Below, in pieces: positions 27,776 to 37,162 of a DNA stretch of 40,670 bases; position 1 is the first letter of the stretch; each line of letters starts with the position of its first letter. The stretch spans positions 1 through 40,670 of the forward strand of contig RXJK01000046.1 in assembly GCA_003963125.1 (NCBI GenBank). The letters are read 5' to 3'. Both the position numbers and the translations under genes were made by a program. Source of the DNA: Hyphomicrobiales bacterium (lineage in GTDB: Bacteria > Pseudomonadota > Alphaproteobacteria > Rhizobiales > Hyphomicrobiaceae). The notes under the pieces were generated by a model. The model searched no databases and was not told the DNA's origin. It worked only from the letters and a program-made list of their open reading frames with translations.

Positions 27776-29080
27776 ATGCAGAAGCCGACGCGCAAGACCG
27801 AAGCCGAACTCTGGGACAGCGCCAATCGCCATCTCGTTCGCTACGGGCACTTCTTCCAGCCGGCGATCATCGAGCGTGCGCAGGGCTCGTACATGGTCAC
27901 GACCCAGGGCCAGAAGCTCCTCGATTTCGCCTCCGGGCAGATGAGCGCCATCCTCGGACACAGCCACCCCGAGATCACCGAAGTGATCCGCGAGCAGGCC
28001 GGCGAACTCGTTCATCTCTACAGCCAGCTCCTGTCGCGCCCCGTGATCGACCTCGCCGAGGCGCTGGCGAAGATCGCGCCGGGCGATCTCGGCCGCGTGC
28101 TGCTGCTCTCCACGGGCGGCGAATCCAACGAGGCCGCCCTGCGTATGGCGAAGACTGCGACGGGCGGGCACGAAGTCCTGGCGCTGTCGCACTCCTGGCA
28201 CGGCGTGACCGGCGGCGCGGCGTCCGCGACCTACAACAGTTCGCGCCGCGGCTATGGCCCGGCGCTTCCTGGCTCCTTCGCCCTGCCGGCCCCCACGCCC
28301 TACCGCCCGCGCTTCATGAACGGCGAGACCTACGACTGGAAGGCCGAGCTGCAATTGGGCTTCGAGATGTTCGATCGCCAGTCGACCGGCGCACCGGCGG
28401 CGCTCATCATCGAGAGTATCCTTTCATCTGGCGGCGTGATCGTCCCGCCGCAGGGCTACCTGAAGGCAGCGGCCGAAATGGCGCGCGCACGCGGCATGCT
28501 CGTCATCGTCGACGAGGCCCAGACGGGCCTGGGCCGCACAGGCACGCTCTTCGACTGCGAGCACGATGGCCTCGTGCCGGATTTCGTCACCCTGTCGAAA
28601 ACACTCGGCGCCGGCCTTCCCCTATCGGCCGTGATCACCACGCCGGCGATCGAGGACACCTGCTTCGAGAAGAAATTCCACTTCTACACCACGCACGCCT
28701 CCGACCCGCTGCCGGCCGCCGTCGGCCTTAAGGTCATCGAGATCATCCTGCGCGATCGCCTGGCGGATCGCGCCCGTGCCGCCGGCGCGCGCCTCAGGGA
28801 AGGCTTCGAGGCCATGCAGCAGCGCTATGAAGTCATCGGCGACGTGCGCGGACGCGGGTTGCTGATGGGCATCGAGCTCGTCAAGGATCGCAAGTCGAAG
28901 ACGCCGGCCCCGGACATGGCGCAGAAGGTGATGAATCGCTGCCTCGAACTCGGTCTCTCGACCAGCATCATTCGCGGCGGCTGGGGCGTCTTCCGCATCG
29001 CGCCCCCCATCACCATCAGCAACGAGGAGATCGACCTCGGCCTCTCGATCTTCGACCAAGCCTTCCGCGAAAGCGTCTGA
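27776..29080 (+). CDS. PLP-dependent class III aminotransferase, 2,2-dialkylglycine decarboxylase-like
   Basis: LWDSANRHLVRYGHFFQPAIIERAQGSYMVTTQGQKLLDFASGQMSAILGHSHPEIT...LLLSTGGESNEAALRMAK...SHSWHGVTGGAASATYNSSRRGYGP...LSKTLGAGLPLSAVIT closely resembles dialkylglycine decarboxylase as I recall it. Confidence 0.87.
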   Translation: MQKPTRKTEAELWDSANRHLVRYGHFFQPAIIERAQGSYMVTTQGQKLLDFASGQMSAILGHSHPEITEVIREQAGELVHLYSQLLSRPVIDLAEALAKIAPGDLGRVLLLSTGGESNEAALRMAKTATGGHEVLALSHSWHGVTGGAASATYNSSRRGYGPALPGSFALPAPTPYRPRFMNGETYDWKAELQLGFEMFDRQSTGAPAALIIESILSSGGVIVPPQGYLKAAAEMARARGMLVIVDEAQTGLGRTGTLFDCEHDGLVPDFVTLSKTLGAGLPLSAVITTPAIEDTCFEKKFHFYTTHASDPLPAAVGLKVIEIILRDRLADRARAAGARLREGFEAMQQRYEVIGDVRGRGLLMGIELVKDRKSKTPAPDMAQKVMNRCLELGLSTSIIRGGWGVFRIAPPITISNEEIDLGLSIFDQAFRESV

Positions 29081-29119
29081 GGCATTCACGGTCGCCGTCG
29101 CAGCGAAGACCTTTCTCTT

Positions 29120-29226
29120 GCGTTCCCGGAAGCCGTGCGCCAGCACGGCTGTCCGGGATCTTGCCGCATTGAGATAAACCTCCGCCGGGAAAGGCCCCGG
29201 CTCTCGCTTCGCTCGGCCGGGAACGC
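29120..29226. repeat. Palindromic repeat family A, copy 3 (full length)
   Basis: GCGTTCCCGGAAGCCGTGCgccaGCACGGCTGTCCGGGATCTTGCCGCATTGAG...CCCCGGCTCTCGCTTCGCTCGGCCGGGAACGC; 107 bp, same length as copy 2. Confidence 0.88.
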
Positions 29227-29266
29227 ACAAAGGAAGCAGGTGGTCGACCCGGTCAGGGGAAAGGGG

Positions 29267-30040
29267 CTACACCGCCGACATCGACACGTCGCCGACGCCG
29301 TCGATGCTGAAATCGAGGCGCTCACCGGGGGCGATGTCGACCGTGACGATCAGGCTACCGGTGATCACGACCATCCCGGCCCTGATCGGCCGCCCTCGCT
29401 CGACGGCAAGATTGGCGAGCCACGCCAGCGCCCCGAACGGATCATCCGTCTTGCCCGTCAGCTCGACTTGGCCATTGCGACGCAACGTGCCCGCGATGCC
29501 GTTGGGATCGACCTTGGGATCATAGGCTTTCGCCGCGCCGATCACGATGCCGCCGTTCCAGGCATTGTCCGCAATCAGCGAGAGCGCCTTCGTCTCCTTG
29601 TAAACCGCGTTGCGATCCTCGATGAGTTCGAACGCGGCCATCACCTCGCCGACGCTGGCACGAACGCTGTCGCGTGTGTAGGGCGCGCCCGCAGCGCCCA
29701 AATCCCGGCCGAGCCGCACAGCCAATTCGCATTCGACCCGCACGTTCACGTAGTCCGCCTTCCGCACGGTAGCGGGCGACCGATGAATGCGCGCGCCATA
29801 GATCATCCCGCCGCAGGGATGGTCGATCCCCATCAGCGCCTGCATGACTTTCGTCGTGGTCGCGATCTTGAGGCCGGCGACAGGGCCGAACCGCTGCTCC
29901 CAGATCCGCGCCAGCGCCTCCTGGGCGGCATAGGCCTCGGCGAGGCTGGACGGCGCGATGTCCGCGGGAAGATTGCGGTAGGCCTCCCGCGACGCGTGCG
30001 CGTCGGCAATGAACCGTGCGGCTGCCTCGCTCGAGAACAT
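29267..30040 (-). CDS. 2-keto-4-pentenoate hydratase / fumarylacetoacetate hydrolase family protein
   Basis: LAEAYAAQEAL...VAGLKIATTTKVMQALMGIDHPCGGMIYGARIH...VECELAVRLGRDL...IADNAWNGGIVIGAA...VVITGSLIVTVDIAPGERLDFSIDGVGDVSMSAV. Confidence 0.92.
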   Translation of the reverse strand: MFSSEAAARFIADAHASREAYRNLPADIAPSSLAEAYAAQEALARIWEQRFGPVAGLKIATTTKVMQALMGIDHPCGGMIYGARIHRSPATVRKADYVNVRVECELAVRLGRDLGAAGAPYTRDSVRASVGEVMAAFELIEDRNAVYKETKALSLIADNAWNGGIVIGAAKAYDPKVDPNGIAGTLRRNGQVELTGKTDDPFGALAWLANLAVERGRPIRAGMVVITGSLIVTVDIAPGERLDFSIDGVGDVSMSAV

Positions 30041-30151
30041 CGCTTTTCCTCCTGCCGCCTTTGCTCTAACGGTCTCTTGAACTCGGCCCGCTGTTGCTGC
30101 GTATAGAAATCACGGGGCCGAAACACTGTCACGCATCGGGAGGAACAAGAG

Positions 30152-31171
30152 ATGTTCGAGACGACGATCGCCGGGAGCCTGCCCAAGCCGTCTTGGCTCG
30201 CCGAGACCAACAAGCTCTGGGCGCCCTGGAAGCCCACCGGCACCGATCTCGAAGCGGCCAAGGGCGACGCGACGATCCTTGCCGTCAAGCTGCAAGAGGA
30301 CGCGGGCCTCGACATCGTGGGCGACGGCGAGCAGGCCCGCCAGCATTTCGTGCACGGCTTCCTGGAGCGCGTCGACGGCATCGATTTCGCCAACAAGGTC
30401 GAGATGGGCATCCGCAACGACCGCTATAAGGCGATGGTGCCTCAGGTCGTGGGCCCGCTCCGGCTCAAGGGCCGCGTTCATGCGATGGAGGCGAAGCTCG
30501 CCCGCGCCCACACCAAGCGCAAACTCAAATTCACGCTCCCCGGCCCCATGACGATCGCCGACACGGTGGCCGATCGCCACTACGGGGACCGCATCGCCAT
30601 GGCGATGGCCTTCGCGGAGTTGCTGAACCAGGAGGCCCGCGCCCTGCAGGCCGACGGCATCGATGTCGTGCAGTTCGACGAGCCCGCCTTCAACGTCTTC
30701 ACCACGGAAGTCGCCGAGTGGGGCATCCCGGCCTTGGAAAAGGCTGCGAGCGGCCTCACGTGCACCACCGCCGTCCACATCTGCTACGGCTACGGCATCA
30801 AGGCGAACATCGACTGGAAGGCATCGCTCGGCACCGAGTGGCGCCAGTACGAGGAGATCTTCCCGGCCATCGCGCGGAGCAGCATCAAGCAGGTGTCCGT
30901 CGAGGCGCGCAACTCGCGCGTGCCCTTGAGCCTGCTGTCGCTTCTCGAAGGCAAGACCATCCTGGTCGGTGCCATCGACGTTGCGAGCGACACCGTCGAG
31001 ACGCCTGAGGAGGTTTTGGCCGTCGCCGAAGCCGCCATGAAGGTCGTGCCGAAGGAGCGCATCCAGCTCTGCACCAACTGCGGCATGGCCCCGATGTCGC
31101 GCGAGATCGCCTACGCCAAGCTCGCCAACCTCGCGAAAGGCGCCGCCCTTGCCCGCCAGAAGTTCGCCTGA
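30152..31171 (+). CDS. Methionine synthase II (cobalamin-independent, MetE C-terminal-like)
   Basis: TIAGSLPKPSWLAETNKLW...GLDIVGDGEQARQHFVHGFLERVDGIDF...TLPGPMTIADTVADRHYGDR...VVQFDEPAFNVF...HICYGYG...ERIQLCTNCGMAPMSREIAYAKL. Confidence 0.93.
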   Translation: MFETTIAGSLPKPSWLAETNKLWAPWKPTGTDLEAAKGDATILAVKLQEDAGLDIVGDGEQARQHFVHGFLERVDGIDFANKVEMGIRNDRYKAMVPQVVGPLRLKGRVHAMEAKLARAHTKRKLKFTLPGPMTIADTVADRHYGDRIAMAMAFAELLNQEARALQADGIDVVQFDEPAFNVFTTEVAEWGIPALEKAASGLTCTTAVHICYGYGIKANIDWKASLGTEWRQYEEIFPAIARSSIKQVSVEARNSRVPLSLLSLLEGKTILVGAIDVASDTVETPEEVLAVAEAAMKVVPKERIQLCTNCGMAPMSREIAYAKLANLAKGAALARQKFA

Positions 31172-31275
31172 CCTGTCATCCACTGCGAGCTACCTCCGGC
31201 AGGTCGCATCCACACCGTTGTCAAGAAGAGCGGGTGCGGCGAGTGAGCCAAACCACGTGCCGGTACCCCCCATGT

Positions 31276-31322
31276 GTCATCCCGGCCTGAGCGCGCAACG
31301 CGCAGAGCCGGGACCCAGGGGC
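31276..31322. repeat. Palindromic repeat family B, copy 4
   Basis: gtcatcccggcctgagcgcgcaacgcgcagagccgggacccaggggc. Confidence 0.8.
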
Positions 31323-31338
31323 AAAGGATGCGCCCGCT

Positions 31339-31380
31339 GCCCTGGGTCCCGGATCGGTGCTGCGCACCGTCCGGGATGAC
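31339..31380. repeat. Palindromic repeat family B, copy 5 (inverted relative to copy 4)
   Basis: gccctgggtcccggatcggtgctgcgcaccgtccgggatgac. Confidence 0.8.
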
Positions 31381-31419
31381 AGATTTAAGCGCACACCTCT
31401 TTATCCCGGCCCTCTTCTT

Positions 31420-31473
31420 GCGTTCCGGGAAGCCGTGCGCAAGCACGGCTGTCCGGCAACTTGCTGCGTGAGG
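31420..31473. repeat. Palindromic repeat family A, copy 4 (5' half only)
   Basis: gcgttccgggaaGCCGTGCgcaaGCACGGCtgtccggcaacttgctgcgtgaggt. Confidence 0.8.
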
Positions 31474-31567
31474 TAGATCCCCACACCCTCCACAGCGGCT
31501 TTTGCCCTCCACCCCCGAATCGATGTCGTCTTGCCTGTCGCAATCGGGGCAAGGCCGGGCGGAGGCT

Positions 31568-33400
31568 ATGGGGGCAGCGCGCAAGAAGGCAGCGGTGGAA
31601 GCGGCGGAGGGCGCACCCTATCTGGGCGTGACCTCTTCCGCGCGCGGGCTGCAGTGGCGCGAACGCCTCGCACCGCAAGCCGCCAAAACGGCGGCCGCCA
31701 TCAGCCAGCGCCACAATCTGCCAGAGCTTCTCGGTCGCGTGCTGGCCTCCCGCGGCGTGGGCATCGACGACGTGGCCGTCGCACTCGACCCGACCATCAA
31801 GGCCCTCATGCCGGACCCAAGCGTCCTGCGCGACATGGATGCTGCAGCCAAGCGCATCGCGGATGCCATCCAGAAGCGCGAGCGCATCGCGGTGTTCGGC
31901 GACTACGACGTCGATGGCGCCTGCTCATCCGCTCTGATGCGGCTCTTCTTCGCCCATCATGGCATCGACGCGCGCATCTACATTCCCGATCGCCTGCTCG
32001 AGGGCTACGGCCCGAACCCGCAGGCCATCGACATGCTGGCGCGCGAGTCTGATCTCATCGTCACGGTCGACTGCGGCACGACCAGCTTCGAAACGCTCGA
32101 CGCCGCCAAGCCGCACGGCACCGAGGTGATCGTCGTCGACCACCACCAGGCCGACGAGCGCTTGCCGGCCGTTGCAGCGGTCGTCAATCCCAACCGCCAG
32201 GACGATCTCTCGGGCCTCGGCCACCTGTGCGCGGCCGGCGTCGTCTTCATGCTCCTCGTCGGCACGGCCCGCGAGTTGCGCGCGTGCGACGCCTACACGG
32301 GCGAGATCAAGCCGCCGAACCTGCTGCAGTGGCTGGATCTCGTGGCCCTTGCCACCGTCTGTGACGTTGTCCCGCTGAAGGGCCTGAACCGCGCCTACGT
32401 GACGAAGGGCCTGCAGGTCATGCGCGGCCGCACGAACACCGGGTTGAAGGCCTTGGCCGACGCCTCGGGGCTCGCCGTCGCCCCGACCGCCTATCACCTA
32501 GGTTTCGTGCTCGGCCCCCGCATCAACGCAGGCGGCCGCATCGGCGACGCCGCCCTTGGCGCGCGCCTGCTCTCGGGCCACGACGAACTCGAAGCCGCGC
32601 GCATCGCCGTCCTCCTCGACAAGCTCAACCGGGAGCGCAAAGCCATCGAAACGGCGACGCTGGAAGAAGCCAACGCCACCGCCGACCGCATGGTCGAGGA
32701 GAACCCGGACTGCGCCGTGCTCATCGTCGGCGGCGATGCTTGGCACAAGGGCGTCGTCGGCCTCGTCGCGAGCCGCCTGACCGAACGCTTCCGGCTTCCC
32801 TCCTGCGTCATCGCCTGGGACGAGGCGGGCCGCGGCACGGCCTCGCTCCGCTCCATCGACGGCGTCGACATCGGCGAGGCGGTGCGCGCCGCCGTCGCCG
32901 AGGGCATTCTCGAGAAAGGCGGCGGGCACGCCATGGCCGCCGGCCTCACCGTCAAGCGCGACCGGCTGGCGGATCTCACGGTCTTCCTCCAGGCGCGCCT
33001 CGTGGCGCGCACGGACGCCGCGCGCACCGCCGCGGCCTTCGATCTTGACGGCGCCCTGACACCGTTGAGCGTGAACGACGACCTATTGGGCCTCATCGAG
33101 CGGGCGGGGCCCTATGGCCAGGGCAATCCGCAGCCCCGGTTCGCCTTCCCGGCCCACCGCGTCCGTTTCGCGAAAGTCGTGGGCGAGGCGCACGTGCGCT
33201 GCACGATCGAGGCTGGAGATGGTTCGAAGCTCAATGCGGTCGCCTTCCGCGCCGCGGGTCAGCCCGTCGGTGACGCGATCCTCGCCTCGGCCGGCCTGCC
33301 GCTGCACATCGCCGGACATCTGCGCCGCGATACGTGGAACGGCCGCAACAAGCTCGAACTCGTCATCGAGGACGTGGCCGATCCGCGTCGCCAGGGCTAG
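31568..33400 (+). CDS. recJ: Single-stranded-DNA-specific exonuclease RecJ
   Basis: IAVFGDYDVDGACSSALMRLFFAHHGIDARIYIPDRLLEGYGPN...LIVTVDCGTTS...VIVVDHHQAD...GPRINAGGRIGDAALGARLL...GGHAMAAGLTV. Start uncertain (ORF opens at 31502). Confidence 0.97.
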   Translation: MGAARKKAAVEAAEGAPYLGVTSSARGLQWRERLAPQAAKTAAAISQRHNLPELLGRVLASRGVGIDDVAVALDPTIKALMPDPSVLRDMDAAAKRIADAIQKRERIAVFGDYDVDGACSSALMRLFFAHHGIDARIYIPDRLLEGYGPNPQAIDMLARESDLIVTVDCGTTSFETLDAAKPHGTEVIVVDHHQADERLPAVAAVVNPNRQDDLSGLGHLCAAGVVFMLLVGTARELRACDAYTGEIKPPNLLQWLDLVALATVCDVVPLKGLNRAYVTKGLQVMRGRTNTGLKALADASGLAVAPTAYHLGFVLGPRINAGGRIGDAALGARLLSGHDELEAARIAVLLDKLNRERKAIETATLEEANATADRMVEENPDCAVLIVGGDAWHKGVVGLVASRLTERFRLPSCVIAWDEAGRGTASLRSIDGVDIGEAVRAAVAEGILEKGGGHAMAAGLTVKRDRLADLTVFLQARLVARTDAARTAAAFDLDGALTPLSVNDDLLGLIERAGPYGQGNPQPRFAFPAHRVRFAKVVGEAHVRCTIEAGDGSKLNAVAFRAAGQPVGDAILASAGLPLHIAGHLRRDTWNGRNKLELVIEDVADPRRQG

Positions 33401-33472
33401 CGGCTTTCTGACATGCATGGGATCGTCGGGCGATCCGCGCCGCGATCGGAAGATACTCAGCCCCACCGGAAT

Positions 33473-33585
33473 GCATTCCCGGAAGGCGTGCGCAAGCACG
33501 GCTGTCCGGGATCTTGCTGCGTGCAGCAGAATCGCAACCGGGCAAGGTCCGGACAATCGCGCTTGCGCGCGATTTCCGGGAACGC
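33473..33585. repeat. Palindromic repeat family A, copy 5
   Basis: GCATTCCCGGAAGGCGTGCgcaaGCACGGCTGTCCGGGATCTTGCTGCGTGCAG...GGACAATCGCGCTTGCGCGCGATTTCCGGGAACGC. Confidence 0.85.
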
Positions 33586-33640
33586 AAACTGTGTGATGCC
33601 TATTTTCGCAAGGCCCCAAACATCGCCAAATTGACCTGGA

Positions 33641-34186
33641 TCAGCAATCCGCTTCGCCGCGCGCGGGATATTTGTTGGCGACGGTCCACTCGACCATGCG
33701 CAGCACTTCCGACAGGATCGGCCGGGCGAACGGCATGTTCTGGATCGAGGCAAAGAACAGCGTGCGGTCGGGGCGCACAAGAAACAGCCCCGGCTCCACG
33801 AACAGGGAAGGCTCATCGATGCCGAGCCCAGTCTTGCCCCGGCCGCGCGAAATGAAGAGGCCGTAGGAGCGGCCCTGCTGCTCGGTCAGCCCCCAGGCTA
33901 AGGGGAGATACGTAAGCCCCCAGTCGCGTTCGGCTGCACACCCGCGCTCTTCGCTGTCGCACGACAGCGCGATGACGCTGACGCCCGCGGATTTGAACTG
34001 CTTCAGCCGCGCCTCAGCATCCTTCAGGTAGCTGCGGCACTCGGGACAATGCAGGCCGCGGTAGAAGATCAGCATGGTGAAATGCTGGGGTTTCTGGTCG
34101 CACAGCCGCCATCGCGGCCCGCCCACGAGAGGCACGGACAGATCCGGCACCAACTGCCGGGGGATGAGATGTTGCGGTCCTGCCAT
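33641..34186 (-). CDS. Peroxiredoxin-like (AhpC/TSA family) protein
   Basis: QHFTMLIFYRGLHCPECRSYLKDAEARLKQFKSAGVSVIALSCDSEERGCAAERDWGLTYLPLAWGL...FVEPGLFLVRPDRTLFFASIQNMPFARP. Confidence 0.85.
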   Translation of the reverse strand: MAGPQHLIPRQLVPDLSVPLVGGPRWRLCDQKPQHFTMLIFYRGLHCPECRSYLKDAEARLKQFKSAGVSVIALSCDSEERGCAAERDWGLTYLPLAWGLTEQQGRSYGLFISRGRGKTGLGIDEPSLFVEPGLFLVRPDRTLFFASIQNMPFARPILSEVLRMVEWTVANKYPARGEADC

Positions 34187-34353
34187 GCCTGGAGCGGCTC
34201 CGCCGTGCTGTTCGACTTGAGGCACAAATGCTCACGAGCGCCCTCCCTATTTCAAGTCAGAGGTTCGTGAAGGCGCAAGGGTCAGCGCACGAAACCGCGT
34301 GATGGAGCCGCGCCGTCGCTCTTGTGCAGTGCGAATGACGCCTCGATGCGGAG

Positions 34354-35190
34354 CTATCGCTCGCCCCGGCGCACTTCGCGCTGGAACACGTCGAGGCAGT
34401 GCGCCTTGATCCGCACGAACTCCGGATCGGACAAGGTGGCGATCCCCCGCGGACGCGCACCCGCAAAGGACACGTAGTCGGCGATCTGCGTTGGCCGCCG
34501 CGTCAGCAGCAAGATCCGGTCAGAGAGGTAGACGGCCTCCTCGAGGTCGTGGCTCACCAGCACTGTCGTCGTGCGCGTCGCCATGAACACCTTTTCGAGC
34601 TGATCGCGCATCTGCAGCGTCATCTCGTAGTCGAGCGCCGAGAACGGCTCGTCGAGGAACAGCACCTCCGGCTCCACCACCAGCGCGCGGATGATCGAGA
34701 CCGTCTGCTGCTGCCCGCCGGAGAGCTCATAAGGATACTTGTTGAGGTCGAACTTCAGTTCGAAGGAAGCGAGGGCCTTCTCGACCGCCCGCCGCTGGGC
34801 ATCCTTGCCTAGCCCGCGCCGCTTCAGCGGGTAGTAGATGTTGTCGATCGCCTTGAGCCAAGGAAACAGCGCCTCCCTGTAGTTCTGGAACACGTAGCCG
34901 ATCTTGGTCTCCTTGATCGGCTTGCCACCGACGGCGATGCCGCCCGCGTCGTACGGCAGCAGCCCCGCGATCATGTTGAGCAGCGTGCTCTTCCCGCAGC
35001 CGTTCGGGCCGAAGATGGTGACGATCTCCCCGCGCGGAAACTGCGCGTTGAAACCCTGGTAAAGGGGCGCGCCGCCGAACGTCTTGACGAGCCCCTCGAC
35101 CCGGATGTGCGGGTCCGTCACCATGCCGGAGGCCGGCTCGACACTGCGCAGCGAGACGAGGTTCACGGGAACGCTCTCGGCCGCACTCAC
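34354..35190 (-). CDS. ABC transporter ATP-binding protein (nitrate/sulfonate/taurine type)
   Basis: VTIFGPNGCGKSTLLNMIAGLLPYDAGG...LSGGQQQTVSIIRALVVEPEVLFLDEPFSALDYEMTLQMRDQLEKVFMATRTTTVLVSHDLEEAVYLSDRILLLTRRP. Confidence 0.96.
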   Translation of the reverse strand: MSAAESVPVNLVSLRSVEPASGMVTDPHIRVEGLVKTFGGAPLYQGFNAQFPRGEIVTIFGPNGCGKSTLLNMIAGLLPYDAGGIAVGGKPIKETKIGYVFQNYREALFPWLKAIDNIYYPLKRRGLGKDAQRRAVEKALASFELKFDLNKYPYELSGGQQQTVSIIRALVVEPEVLFLDEPFSALDYEMTLQMRDQLEKVFMATRTTTVLVSHDLEEAVYLSDRILLLTRRPTQIADYVSFAGARPRGIATLSDPEFVRIKAHCLDVFQREVRRGER

Positions 35191-36170
35191 ATCCCGAGAT
35201 CCTTCTTCGCGAGAATGATCTCGCCGACCTCGACCTTCCGCTTCAGCGCACCTTCTTTGACGAACACGTCGATGAGCGCCTGGTAGGAGGCGAGATCGAC
35301 GGCATCGAGTTCGCCCCAGGCCCTGAGGTAGGGCTGCGCGACGAGGCTGACCTGGTCCGCCGGGATCGGCGTGTACTTCGGGATGATTGCCCGGTACTTC
35401 TCGAAGTTGCTGTTCGCCATCTTCGTCGCCTCGTCGAGTACCTCAACGACCTTGCGCGCCACCGCGGGGCGCTCCTTCATGAACTTCGTCGTCAACACCG
35501 ACACGCCCGAATAGAACGGATCGGCGATCGCGGCCGCGACCGGGTTGGTCATGGCGCGCTTCGCTTCCTTCGAGGCGAGCGCGATCGAGCCCACGGGCTC
35601 GAGCGACAGGGTGGCATCGACCGTCTTGCCGACCACCGCCGGTACTTGCAGGCCGACCGCCAGTTCCTTCAGCGTCACGTCCTTGTCGGGGTCGAGACCG
35701 GCGCTGCGCACCATGTGCCGGGAGATCGTGCGCCATTGGATGCCCGGCAGATGCCCGAGCGTCTTGCCCTTGAGGTCCTTGAAGCTCGCGATCGTGGAAT
35801 CGTTGGCGACGATGAGCCCGTCGTTGATCCGGTTCACCTTGATACCGCCGCCCTGCAGCCCGAACACCTTGAACGTGCCCGGGAACTCGGTCTCCGCGAT
35901 CACCGTGATGCCGGCCGCGGCGCCGGGCGCGCCGAAGTCGGCCCGACCCGACACGAGCGACTCGATGATCTGGTTCGGCGACTGGAACTTGACGGATTCG
36001 ACCTGGATGCCTGCCTTCTCGAACAGCTTCTCCTCGAGCGCGACGTAGTAGGCCATGGTCTGCATGATCGGCAACCAGGAGACAGTCACCTTCTCCTGGG
36101 CGTGCGCAGCCCCGGTCATGGCGACGGCCACCGCTAACGCGATTGCCCCAGTGAGATACTTCTTCAGCAT
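35187..36170 (-). CDS. ABC transporter substrate-binding protein (SsuA/THI5-NMT1-like)
   Basis: Signal peptide; VTVSWLPIMQTMAYYVALEEKLFEKAGIQVESVKFQSPNQIIESLVSGRADFGAPGAAAGITVIAE. Confidence 0.94.
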   Translation of the reverse strand: MLKKYLTGAIALAVAVAMTGAAHAQEKVTVSWLPIMQTMAYYVALEEKLFEKAGIQVESVKFQSPNQIIESLVSGRADFGAPGAAAGITVIAETEFPGTFKVFGLQGGGIKVNRINDGLIVANDSTIASFKDLKGKTLGHLPGIQWRTISRHMVRSAGLDPDKDVTLKELAVGLQVPAVVGKTVDATLSLEPVGSIALASKEAKRAMTNPVAAAIADPFYSGVSVLTTKFMKERPAVARKVVEVLDEATKMANSNFEKYRAIIPKYTPIPADQVSLVAQPYLRAWGELDAVDLASYQALIDVFVKEGALKRKVEVGEIILAKKDLGM

Positions 36171-36211
36171 GAACCCGGTCCTTTCGAGTGTCGCGCAACG
36201 GAGGGCCGCGA

Positions 36212-37069
36212 TCAGCGGCCGGCCCAGTGCACCAGTTTGTGTTCGGTGAGGAGGAAGAGGAGGTTGAGCCCGTAGCCCAGCACGCCCGTCATGAGGATCG
36301 TGGCGTACATCTGCTTCAGGTTGAAAACGATCTGCATGTCGATGATGCGATGGCCGAGGCCGTTGTCGGAGCCGATGAACATCTCCGCGACGATGATCAC
36401 GACGAGCGCCAGGGACACCGCCGTTCTGAGGCCGATGAACGTCTGCGGCAGGGCTTCGAAGAACAGCACATCGCGGAACACCTGGAAGCGCGATGCGCCC
36501 ATCACCTTCGCGGCCAGCATGCGCGTCTGTCGCGCATTCATCACGCCATAGGCGACATTGAAGAACACTATGAGGAAGGCCGCGAAGGCCGCGACCGCAA
36601 CCTTGCTCACGTCGCCGAGACCGAAGATCAGCAGGAACAGGGGAAACATCGCCGTCGCCGGGGTCGACCGGAAGAAGTCGACGAGAAACTCCAGTGAGGC
36701 GTAGATGCGGGCGTCAGCCCCGGCGACGATGCCGAGCGGGATCCCCAGCAGGCTGGCGATCGCGAAGGCGTAGAACGTGCGCGTGACCGTGTAGCCGAAA
36801 TCGACCAGCATCGAGCCATCGAACAGGCTCTGGACCAGCGACTCCACGGTCCCGATCGGCGACGGCAGCAGCCGCGGGCTGACGAGCTTCAACTCGAAGG
36901 TCACCCACCAGATCAGGAACAGCGCCAGCGGGCCGACCATCGCCCGCAGCATCTTGACCAGGACCTCCACTGCCCCCTCGCTTCCGATCGGAACCCTGAT
37001 CCGAGGCAGCAAGGAGCATGCCACCCGTGCGGCGGCTCGGGCCCCGAAGAACGGCGCTCCGATCTGCAC
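36212..37069 (-). CDS. ABC transporter permease (SsuC/TauC-like); start uncertain
   Basis: YTVTRTFYAFAIASLLGIPLGIVAG...EFLVDFFRSTPATAMFPLFLLIFGLGDVSKVAVAAFAAFLIVFFNVAYGVMNA...LPQTFIGLRTAVSLALVVIIVAEMFIGSDNGLGHRI. Confidence 0.93.
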   Translation of the reverse strand: MQIGAPFFGARAAARVACSLLPRIRVPIGSEGAVEVLVKMLRAMVGPLALFLIWWVTFELKLVSPRLLPSPIGTVESLVQSLFDGSMLVDFGYTVTRTFYAFAIASLLGIPLGIVAGADARIYASLEFLVDFFRSTPATAMFPLFLLIFGLGDVSKVAVAAFAAFLIVFFNVAYGVMNARQTRMLAAKVMGASRFQVFRDVLFFEALPQTFIGLRTAVSLALVVIIVAEMFIGSDNGLGHRIIDMQIVFNLKQMYATILMTGVLGYGLNLLFLLTEHKLVHWAGR

Positions 37070-37162
37070 TCCGGCCGCTCGCTCTGATGCAGGCGAGCGC
37101 TTTTCATGCAGGGCCTGCGGACGAAGTGGTGATAAGCGCCGCTGATGAGGGACCGCGCCGGC

